64,000 bases of DNA from Labia minor. Its lineage: Eukaryota > Arthropoda > Insecta > Dermaptera > Spongiphoridae. Below the pieces are notes generated by a model, which saw nothing but the letters and a program-made list of their open reading frames with translations, was not told where the DNA came from and did not search any database. How positions within the stretch are numbered: the first letter of the stretch is position 1; the number at the start of each line of letters is the position of its first letter. The position numbers were made by a program, and so were the translations under genes. The stretch covers positions 39,053,851-39,117,850 of the forward strand of contig OY720350.1 of NCBI GenBank assembly GCA_963082975.1. Reading direction: 5' to 3'. Positions 55,986 through 64,000 of the stretch are shown here, in pieces.

Positions 55986-58030
55986 TCTATATATATAAAG
56001 GAGACTGTTTGTATGTATGTATGTATGTAATTCGTTTACTTTTTTGCTGTCATAGTTTAATATGTTAAAATGTAAGTTATTTACATTTTAACATAAAATA
56101 GAAAATATATTATTTAAGGATTAAAGAATAAAAATAGAAAGTAAATTAGTGAATATTTTAAAAATTAGACAATTTGTGGAAATTGAAATAACTAAGAAAT
56201 GAGAGGTGGAGGGGATGAGGAGAGAGGTGAGAGTGTGTGTGAGCGGGAGAGAGAGAGATTTAAAGTTTATATATAGTTCTCCGTGTTGTTCATTCAAGAG
56301 CCAGGCGTGGCCCACTGACTGGCGGACTCATTTTACACAATGTATATAACTAGCAATCAAAGAATTATTATAAATTTTAACTTTTTATTTTAAATTCTAA
56401 TATTCAAATATCATTTCAATTAAATAATTTATTCTAAAAGTTCTCATTTTAATTAATATAATAAAATATTTAAATCATATTTAACTTAAATTATTTTGTA
56501 TTTATTCTTTCCATATTTGAATAGGTACTTCTTTTATTTTAAGGGAGGGAATTAACTATGATCTAAAAAAATTAATAAATGAACTTAATAATAAAAAATC
56601 AAATAAATCCATTAATTTAAATTAATACTATTAATGAATGTATATATTGTTAATTTATCTTTAGTTTTATCAATACTTTTATACCGTTAATTTTTATAAA
56701 TTAATTTTTATAAATTGTCTCAAGTCTCTAACTTTGCATTTTCTCTAATTTTATTATAATTAAAAATATTCAATAAAAATCAAACAATGAAATTAAAATA
56801 TCGAAATGAAATGATCAAGAAATATTATACTCTATTATAACATATACAATACTTATAAACTATAGGCGGAGGAAATATTAGACGATATCATTGCGGGTTC
56901 ATGCCAAATCGATCAACATTAATTAAGATATTTTCATTATGACAGATATTAAAAAAACCGCGAATTCAATATCTCTGTTCACTAATTATTTGTAGACTTT
57001 AGTAAAACCTACGCATGACTCAATAGATCCGGATAAACTTTTTCAAATTTTGATCTTAAAATTTATCTTGAAGGTAGTAAAGAAAGAGTAAGATGTGGAA
57101 ATCAATTGTAAAATATTAGGTGACCCAGACGACTTAAATATAATAGGAGATTCGGCAATTGCAATTACAGATAGCGAGGAAAAATTAATCGAGGTAGGAA
57201 AAGAGATGAGGTTTGAAATTAATAATGATAAATAAATATATTTAGAAACAAACAGGAGCAGTATTAACATACAAAATGTAGAATTTGAATATGTAGAAAA
57301 ATTGAATGTAATCACGAAGGATAATAATATTTGAGAAGAATTGAAATCGAAGTTGCAATCGGAAAACGCCTGTTATCATGCAGTAAAGAGGCTTATCTCA
57401 TCAAAATTATTATAAAAGGGAATGAAAATTAAAATATATAAAACAATTATTTTGTCTGTTGTATTATATGAGTGTTAGACATGGTCTATGATCTTTGGAG
57501 ATGAGAGTGGATTCAGAGAATAGGATTCTCCCCAGCATTTATGGGCCAAAGAAAGATGAGTACATCAGGGAATGACGTACGAGAGATGGAACAGAGGCTC
57601 AGGATAAGGACACTTGGAGAAATGTGGTTGTAGCTGCCAAGAACTTTCGAGTACCGTTGAGCCACGCATGGTCTATGACCCTGGGAGATGAGAGTAGATT
57701 CAGATTATTCTTTCCAGCATTTATTGGCCAAAGAAAGATGAGGTCACCGGGGACACTTGGAGAAATGTGGTTGTAGCTGCCAAGAACTTTCGAGTAGATA
57801 GATATAACATATTCAATAATAATATATATAATTAATTTACTAAATAAATTAAAATATATTTTAAATAATCACACAATAAGAAATGAATGTTTTATGTTAT
57901 ACATTGTTTGAAACAAAATGGATGAAAACCTTTTACTACTTTCAACCAAATACTATGTACCACTCGGGGGTACAGGGGGCGGAGCCCCCGTCTAGATGTG
58001 AAGAGCGACGAAGGAGCTCTGAGCAGCTAG
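55986..58030 (+). mobile_element. canonical Helitron of about 2 kb carrying a LINE fragment
   Basis: The 5' end TCTATATATATAAAGGAGAC follows an A and leads into GTTTGTATGTATGTATG, a typical insect Helitron start. The 3' end has a GC-rich hairpin (GGGGGC-GGAG-CCCCC, 57973-57988), a second hairpin AGAGC...GCTCT, and the terminus GAGCAGCTAG before a T. The 3' 120 bases match the short Helitron at 53635-54021. No Rep/helicase is present. A decayed RTE-like LINE piece lies at 56868-57800. Capture of that piece by the Helitron, or later insertion of the LINE into it, cannot be told apart here. Confidence 0.65.
56868..57800 (+). pseudogene. RTE-like LINE reverse-transcriptase remnant with duplicated 3' end
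   Basis: Broken plus-strand frames follow the order of an RTE-type endonuclease-reverse transcriptase: YHCGFMPNRST (56890-56922, fingers region), then IAITDSEEKLIEVGKEMRFE and INNDK (57160-57230, after the YADD palm motif, which is lost), then QNVEFEYVEKLNVI (57274-57312) and CYHAVKRLISSKLL, KIYKTIILSVVLYEC (57370-57475, the Y.T.I.PV.LYG..TW block). The following stretch, beginning WSMIFGDESGF, occurs twice (about 57478-57655 and 57666-57797). Stops and frameshifts show it is dead. Confidence 0.7.
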
Positions 58031-58184
58031 TTATTCATAAAAATAAACTCGGCTTTGTGACAGTTTTAAAATATTTTAGACTGACAGTGAATAATTTAAA
58101 GCTTTTTGGATTCTACAGGCAAATAATTTTTTTTTATTTTAATTTTTAGTTAAATATAGACAAAAATATTTATTATCGTTTTTT
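58031..58184. other. AT-rich intronic DNA
   Basis: Spacer between the Helitron end and copy A11. No feature was recognised. Confidence 0.5.
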
Positions 58185-59592
58185 TACTATCTCGCCAGAA
58201 ATTGTATTGCGATCGCGAAAATTTTCGATGTCGAGATTTTGATGTTTTTATACGTTTTGAAGGTCCCTGAGTCATTTTCACTAAGGTTGAGAAAAATGTC
58301 TGTGTGTGTGTATATATGGGTGAGTATGTAGACAAGATTATGCAAAAACAGTTTGAGCTAGAATAATGAAATTTGGTATACGGGCATTATTCAAAATTCG
58401 TAGTTTTCTATCAACTTTTGAGAAATGTAGCTCAACCGGAAGAGGGTTATTACCTACAAAGTTTTGATTTTTTACCGACCGACGTTAGTAAGGGAGGTAT
58501 TGTTTTCACACCAAATTTCACATGTGGAGATTTTTACATATCTCCACGAATCATGCATTTTCTTAACAGAAAAAAGTATTTTTAGCATGATGTCTGTCCG
58601 TCCGTCCGTCTGTCCGTCCGTCCGTATAGATGTGTACAGCCTGAACGGCTCAACCGATTTTGATGAAATCTGGTATATTTACTTAATGCATCAGTGGGAT
58701 GAATTGATCAACTTTTGGTGCAAATCCGGAAACCGGAAGTGGTAGTAATAGCGATCGACGATAGGAAGGGAAGGGTTATTTTCACACCAAATTTCACATG
58801 AGGAGATTTTTTTATATATCACCACGAATCATGCACTTTGTATTGGTTTTATCCTCGAGAAAATCATATTTATTAGTTTTTTCTTGATTTAAAATTATAT
58901 GACGTCATCCAGCCATTCATGACGTCACAGCCTGGTCTTGCATATATATTATAAATAAAATAAAATTAAACATGTTTATATTTATTATTTATGTATCCAT
59001 ATCTGTTTTTTATTACATTAATAGATATATTAAAATTATTTGAAATTGTTTCTGTAGCTGCTAATTAATCTACTTCAAACCGTCGGTCGGTTCGGACCTG
59101 GCCACAGGTCAACTTATTTCCTCTAAAGAGACCGTAAAAATAAAGATATATGTTTGAAAGTTTTTCACTTTATTAAAAATTGTACAAAACTGCTATATAT
59201 AGAATTTCAGCTTGATTGAATAGCTAAAAGTACCAGAATTAATTTTCAAAATTCAAAATTCGAAGTTTTCTAAATGTAGTTCATCAGGAAAAGGGTCATT
59301 ACCTACAACGTTTTGATTTTTTTCCTCTAAAGTGACACTAAAAATAAAGATATATATTTACAAGTTTTTCACATGATTAAAACTTCTATATATAGAATTT
59401 TAGCTTAATTGAATCGCTGATAGTACCGGAATTTTTTAACACGTGGTGCCATCAACAAATGCCAAACACGCGCTGGTTTAATAAATAATATTTATTAATT
59501 TTAATTTATAATTAATTAAATTTAATTTAAATATAATATATGTTATTTAATCCAATTCAAATTTGCGAGATAGTCGAATAGAGCCACTCCAG
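58185..59592 (+). mobile_element. family A element A11, interrupted by family C
   Basis: The 5' end ACTATCTCGCCAGAAATTGT, microsatellite GTGTGTGTGTATATATGGGT and core AATGAAATTTGGTATACGGG are followed by AACCGGAAGAGGG. Family C copy C4 sits at 58472-59116 in the TTTTGATTTTTTTCCTCT run, so the insertion was between T residues. After it, family A resumes at TTTCCTCTAAAGAGACCGTA. A direct partial duplication follows at about 59240-59400 (AAAATTCGAAGTTTTCTAAA, then a second GTTTTGATTTTTTTCCTCTA). The 3' end is TAGTCGAATAGAGCCACTCC (stem broken by changes). Confidence 0.8.
58472..59116 (+). mobile_element. Helentron-like family C element, copy C4 (nested in A11)
   Basis: Full length with clean boundaries: 5' ACCGACCGACGTTAGTAAGG, microsatellite (GTCC)n at about 58595-58623, core GATGAAATCTGGTAT, CCGGAAGTGGTAG, two TGACGTCA(T/C) motifs, subterminal CCGTCGGTCGGTTCGGAC, and stem-loop GACCTG-GCCA-CAGGTC then AACTTA. 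Because the host element is known, this copy defines the family C ends. Confidence 0.9.
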
Positions 59593-61000
59593 ATTTTTTC
59601 TTTTGAATATAATTAAGTAATAGCAATTAATTATTAATTATTATTTTATTGATAATGATATTAAATCTTAAAATTGATTGAATTTTTAATTAATATTACA
59701 AAAATATCAATTATAATAAATAATAATATATTTCAATTTCAACATTGTCATTTTCGGAAGGATAATGTCACATTACAATATCAAAGCCAAACACTGACAT
59801 CGATTAGAGAGTATAGCTATGTTTAATAAAATCTTTTCAATCTTTATTTTTTAACATTTTAAAATTTTGAAAATTTAAAAATTTATATTATTTAATCAAT
59901 AAACTAATGTTAAGAGAACTTTTTATGACAATAATAAATTATGGAAGCGCATTTCAGTCGAATGGAAAATAATTTAAAAACATTAAATATTGGTGTGTGT
60001 TAACTGGCGGAAAAGATGGACGACAAAAGTGCTGCTTGAGGGTGGTTAGGGAGTAGAATGTTAGGACCGTTAAGTAACTTTAACTTTTAATCTCCTTTTA
60101 TGGCTGTTTAAACAAAACTACCATCGAGTTTATAGGAATGAAATTGTCTTTAGTTAAATAAACTTTTTCCTCTTTTTTTTTAAGTTAAAACAATTATTAC
60201 AATATTGGTGAAAGGATTTTTTTTTCTCTACATTTCTTCACCATCATTTTATTTTTTCCTTTGTGCAAATATATATATATGTATATATACTTTTAAAATT
60301 CAATATAGACTAATTCTCAACTTCTAATTTATGTACATGAATAAATATGAACATTTTTCAATAAAAAACGAAGTTAATAAAAAACAAAAAAACAAAAAAC
60401 AAAAATACATTCAAAAAGTCACAAATTGAAATTAAAATAAAATGTTTTATTTTACATTTCAATAAAATAAGCAAAAGTGAGTTAAGAAATTTTCTTATAA
60501 ATCGATAATTTTCTTATAACCAAAGAATATATAAATTAGGTAAATCAATAAAAAATATATTAATTTTTATAAATTAATCATTAGGTTTTTTTTATAAACT
60601 GGTATAAAATATACATTTTTTAAAGACAATTTTGAGAAATTTAATTTAATATGAAATTTAAATATTACAATTTGTAAATGTATATTTTGTTTAATATTAT
60701 GAAATGAGTTCATAACTAATAAACGGGTCAGCAAGGGTGTAAGAAAACGTTTACCAATAATGAGGTCAACATCAAAAAGGGATATTCTGTTTGGCAAATG
60801 TTTCCAATTGAATTGAATAATAAAAATCAATATAGAGCGAGGGAATAGAAAAAAGTTGAACTATTCTTTAATAGAATAAGATATGAAAAATACATAAATA
60901 AATATTTATTTAGAGTTCAAAGAATAACGTAAAATGTTAAATGTAAATAATATTAAGAATGCTGTGAAAATTCGAAAAAGCTAAGTAGTATTTTTGTTAT
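59593..61000. other. AT-rich intronic DNA, no gene seen
   Basis: Contains A-rich tract AAAAACAAAAAAACAAAAAA at about 60381-60400 and a less biased piece at 59990-60080. The minus-strand frame at 60567-60830 has no recognised domain. Confidence 0.5.
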
Positions 61001-61620
61001 TTTTACCGACCGACGATAGTAAGGGAGGTTATGTTTTCACTCCAAATTTCACATGTGGAGATTTTTACATATCTCCACGAATCATGCATTTTCTTAACAA
61101 AAAATGTATTTTTAGCATGATGTCTGTCCGTCCGTCCGTCTGTCCGTTTGTCCGTCCGTATAGATGTGTACAGCCTGAACGGCTCAACCGATTTACTTAA
61201 TGCATCAGTGGGATGAATTGATCAACTTTTGGTGCAAATCCGGAAACCGGAAGTGGTAGTATTAGCGATCGACGATAGGAAGGGAAGGGTTATTTTCACA
61301 CCAAATTTCACACGAGGAGATTTTTTATATATCACTACGAATCATGCACTTTGTATTGGTTTTATCCTCTGGAAAATCATATTTATTAGTTTTTTCTTGA
61401 TTTAAAATTATATGACGTCGTCCAGCCATTCATGACGTCACAGCCTGGTCTTGCATATATATTATAAATAAAATAAAATTAAAAATATTTATGTTATATC
61501 CATATCTGTTTTTTATTGCATTAATAGATATATTAAAATTATTTGAAATTGTTTCTGTAGCTGGAAATTAATTTGCTTCAAACTGTCGGTCGGTTCGGAC
61601 CTGGCCACAGGTCAACTTAT
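61001..61620 (+). mobile_element. Helentron-like family C element, copy C5
   Basis: Full length: 5' ACCGACCGACGATAGTAAGG, microsatellite with GTTTGTCC interruption at about 61120-61150, CCGGAAGTGGTAG, subterminal TGTCGGTCGGTTCGGAC and stem-loop GACCTG-GCCA-CAGGTC. It has lost the GATGAAATTTGGTAT block between the CAACCGATTT and ACTTAATGCA motifs (about 19 bases). Confidence 0.85.
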
Positions 61621-61625
61621 CATTT

Positions 61626-61672
61626 ATGAGTGAAGTCCGTTAAATAAAGGTCCGCTATATCGAGCTTTTACT
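61626..61672 (-). mobile_element. pogo/Tigger-like terminal fragment
   Basis: On the minus strand, CAGTAAAAGCTCGATATAGC, GGACCTTTATTTAACGGACT resembles the end of pogo/Tigger-type Tc1-mariner relatives (C.GTA...CTCG.TATA.CGG). One end only, directly after copy C5. Identification is by motif recall. Confidence 0.35.
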
Positions 61673-62344
61673 GTATTAGATATATATTATGATTATAAAA
61701 TATTAATTATTATTTATTGCATTAATCCAAATAAATATAAAAATACAATATAATGCATTGACAATAAAAAAACTATTGAATTTTAATACACAACTCCAGC
61801 AAATAATAATAATATTAATAAAATTCTACATTTGATTCAGTAGAATTGGCCTTGATTATTCAATATCATAATCATTTCTATAAATAATTTTACAATTTTT
61901 CAATAATAAGGTTTAGATTAACCTGTAAAAATTACGCATGGTACTCCCCTCTTTTCCCAAATTTGATTTGGAAAAAAGAGGCAACAGTCCCTTAGCACTG
62001 TCTGAATTTGATTCAGAAATGCTACAATTAAAAATAAAATCTCGATTAAAAATAAACTGATTATTCGAAATTTATACTTTTTTTATAAAATTTAACTAAA
62101 TCACTAGCACCATCTATTATTTTTTTAAATCATAAATTTAAGGATTCAACTTTCCAGTATTTACTCCATTTTTGGTTTCTAATATATTTTCATAATTATA
62201 TTAATATATCTACTCAAATAATAAAATTATTATTAATGAAAAATCATTTAAAAATTCTATTAATGTATAAAAAAAAATAATCTAATTAATTGATTGATAT
62301 TCTATTTTTATTTCATATTAGCTTTTAGATTAAATTAAATTATA
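61673..62344. other. AT-rich intronic DNA with a small hairpin
   Basis: At 61951-61981 CCTCTTTTCCCAAAT pairs imperfectly with ATTTGGAAAAAAGAGG. A CTGAATTTGATTCAG palindrome follows at 62002-62016. No gene was recognised. Confidence 0.45.
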
Positions 62345-62948
62345 TATTGTTTTCACACCAAATTTCACATGTGGAGATTTTTACATATCTCCACGAATCA
62401 AGCATTTTCTTAACAGAAAAAAAATATTTTTAGTATGATGTCTGTCCGTCCGTCCGTACGTCCGTATAGATGTGTACAGGTTGAACGGCTCAACCGATTT
62501 TGATGAAATTTGGTATATTTACTTAATGCATCAGTGGGATGAATTGATCAACTTTTGGTGCAAATCCGGAAACCGGAAGTGGTAGTATAAGCGATCGACG
62601 ATAGGAAGTGTAGGGTTATTTTCAAACCAAATTTCACATGAGGAGATTTTTTTATATATCACCACGAATCATGCACTTTGTATTGGTTTTATCCTCGGGA
62701 AAATCATATTTATTATTTTTTTCTTGATTTAAAATTATATGACGTCATCCAGCCATTCATGACGTCACAGCCTCATATATTATAAATAAAATAAAATTAA
62801 AAATGTTTATATTTATTATTTATGGATCCATATCTGATTTTTATTACATTAATAGATATATTAAAATTATTTGAAATTGTTTCTGTAGCTGGAAATTAAT
62901 TTACTTCAAACCGTCGGTCGGTTCGGACCTGGCCACAGGTCAACTTAT
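62345..62948 (+). mobile_element. 5'-truncated family C element, copy C6
   Basis: Starts at TATTGTTTTCACACCAAATT, so the first about 30 bases (terminal motif) are missing. It has the microsatellite GTCCGTCCGTCCGTACGTCC (about 62442), core GATGAAATTTGGTAT, CCGGAAGTGGTAG, subterminal CCGTCGGTCGGTTCGGAC and stem-loop GACCTG-GCCA-CAGGTC. The missing piece is almost the same length as the solo 5' end at 41129-41160. Confidence 0.85.
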
Positions 62949-63135
62949 TTTCTTTATTCAGAAATCGAATATGTATATACAGGGTGCTTTATAAAGAACT
63001 TTAAAAAAATTCTTTTTTACATCATTTATGAATCATTTATATTTAATTATAATTTTATTTTTATCATTATTTATTCTATTCTTTAATTTGTTGATGTTTG
63101 TCTCCTCGAGTTATGTAGCTCATGATATCACTTTT
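62949..63135. other. short spacer
   Basis: Includes TACAGGGTGCTTTATAAAG at 62979-62997, a motif often seen at transposon ends, but no partner was found. Confidence 0.4.
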
Positions 63136-63430
63136 TTTACGTATTGCGATCATTTTGATGTTTTTATACGTCCCTGAGTCACTAAGGTTGAGAAAAATGT
63201 CTGGGTGCGTGTGTGTGTGTGTGTGTAAGTTTTTGATAGTTTTGATAGTTTTTCACATGATTAAAAATAGTATAAAACTGCTATATATAGAATTTCACCT
63301 TGATTGAATAAAAGTACCGGAATTAATTTTTTACACTGCAAATCACGCGCCAGCATGTGGTGCCATCAACAAAGAGCCAAACACGCTCTGGATTATTACA
63401 TATTATTTATTAATTTTAATTTATAATTTA
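63136..63430 (+). mobile_element. degraded family A element, copy A12
   Basis: Family A pieces in order with internal losses: ATTGCGATCATTTTGATGTT, TTTATACGTCCCTGAGTCAC, AAGGTTGAGAAAAATGTCTG, microsatellite at about 63207-63227, then TTTTTCACATGATTAAAAA, CTGCTATATATAGAATTTCA, CACGCGCCAGCATGTGGTGC and TTAATTTATAATTTATAA. The core and both termini are missing. The 3' side stops at 63430 where an unrelated segment starts. Confidence 0.7.
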
Positions 63431-63800
63431 TAACTAGGGTGACCCAGCCAGTAGTTGAACAAATAAAGCCAGTTTACTACGGATCCTGTTGTAAATTCTA
63501 TACTATTAGCCGTAAAACTAAGCTAATGGATTTTTAACAAAGCTTTATTATTGTAGTTATTAAAAAAAATATTAAACAGTGCTTAACTGAAAAATAAAAA
63601 GCAAAAAAAGATTCACAACATTTTTTATGATTTTATCCCAGTGGTTGAACAGACATGTCCAGTTTTTGAACGCTCGATATTCCAGTAATTGAACACCCGT
63701 TATTTCATAGTTTTTTTTTATTTTAAGTTTAGGTGCACATCCAAAACGACTTAACAAATATCTAAGCCTATAGCTTGAGCACTCATAACACAATACAAGG
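63431..63800. repeat. unassigned segment with four CCAGTNNTTGAAC motifs
   Basis: The motif CCAGTNNTTGAAC occurs at about 63446 (AG), 63639 (GG), 63659 (TT) and 63682 (AA). It begins with AGGGTGACCCAG after the broken family A copy. It could be an end of an unidentified transposon with subterminal repeats. A 73-codon minus-strand frame over it has no recognised domain. Confidence 0.4.
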
Positions 63801-63836
63801 CTGATTCACATTCCAAACATTGCTCAATGTTTAAAT

Positions 63837-63837
<1 letters not shown>

Positions 63838-63868
<31 letters not shown>

Positions 63869-64000
63869 ATATATTTATTTATTTATTTATTTCAAACAAA
63901 CACCAATCGGCAATATACACATAAGATACAAAATTAAAAATATTTTTAAAATTTTTTAAACTTTTGATACGAAATTGCTTTGGGACCAGATTCCTGGTTT
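63838..64000. repeat. AAT and TTTA microsatellites at the window end
   Basis: (ATA)n of about nine units at 63840-63868 and (TTTA)n at 63873-63891, then AT-rich sequence to the edge. No exon was seen. Confidence 0.6.

Noticed and set aside
60405..60425. Mariner-II end (ATTCAAAAAGTCAC)
   Set aside because: Only about 14 bases match and the following sequence diverges at once, so it is likely chance.
61951..61985. MicroRNA precursor
   Set aside because: The stem is only about 15 pairs with a very short loop, too short for a pre-miRNA.
62979..62997. Transposon end TACAGGGTGCTTTATAAAG
   Set aside because: The motif resembles several transposon termini, but no partner end or coding remnant was found nearby.

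Overview
This is nuclear DNA of an arthropod, very probably an insect. It is strongly AT-rich, with abundant poly-A/T, TA and GTAT microsatellites. It holds no prokaryotic gene structure, only small GC-richer exon islands with GT..AG borders, and many decayed eukaryotic transposable elements. The order cannot be fixed from the sequence. Almost all long open frames are chance frames or frames inside repeats.

The one host gene I can support is a Popeye-domain-containing gene (Popdc/BVES family) on the + strand. A GC-rich island at about 14.94-15.23 kb, ending in a consensus splice donor, is a candidate promoter and first non-coding exon. The first coding exon is 30605-30757 (glycosylated N-terminus) and the second is 51926-52162 (three membrane segments and the RPVKF start of the Popeye domain). 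All joins are in phase 0. The rest of the Popeye domain lies beyond the right edge. Intron sizes would be about 15.2 kb, 21.2 kb and at least 11.8 kb, and nearly all of that length is mobile DNA.

The dominant repeats are three families, called A, B and C here, each about 0.6 kb. They differ in sequence but share one design: a short 5' terminal motif beginning AC, its complement placed internally near the 3' end, a short 3' stem-loop, a central microsatellite (TG/GTAT in A and B, GTCC in C), and a related core (GAAATTTGGTAC ... CCGGAAG). This is the design of non-autonomous Helentron-like elements (HINE/DINE-1 type). About twelve A, three B and six C copies are present, some nested or rearranged.

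Other mobile DNA: two canonical Helitrons (TC...CTAG), the larger carrying a piece of an RTE-like LINE; four types of internally deleted mariner; a deleted hAT with 8-bp target duplication; a LINE 3' end with target duplications of about 100 bp; a 251-bp Penelope-like insertion with a 19-bp target duplication; tRNA-derived SINEs; a probable Gypsy leader; long-inverted-repeat elements (family D); and two long inverted repeats that could form double-stranded RNA inside Popdc introns.

Layout: 0-15 kb is 5' flank with A, B, C copies, SINEs, a Gypsy remnant and a Penelope-like copy. 15.2-30.5 kb is intron 1 (A copies, D1, mariners, LINE tails). 30.8-51.9 kb is intron 2 (B3, mariners, a 325-bp inverted repeat, LINE plus C, hAT, D2). 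52.2-64 kb is intron 3 (hairpin, Helitrons, A and C copies).
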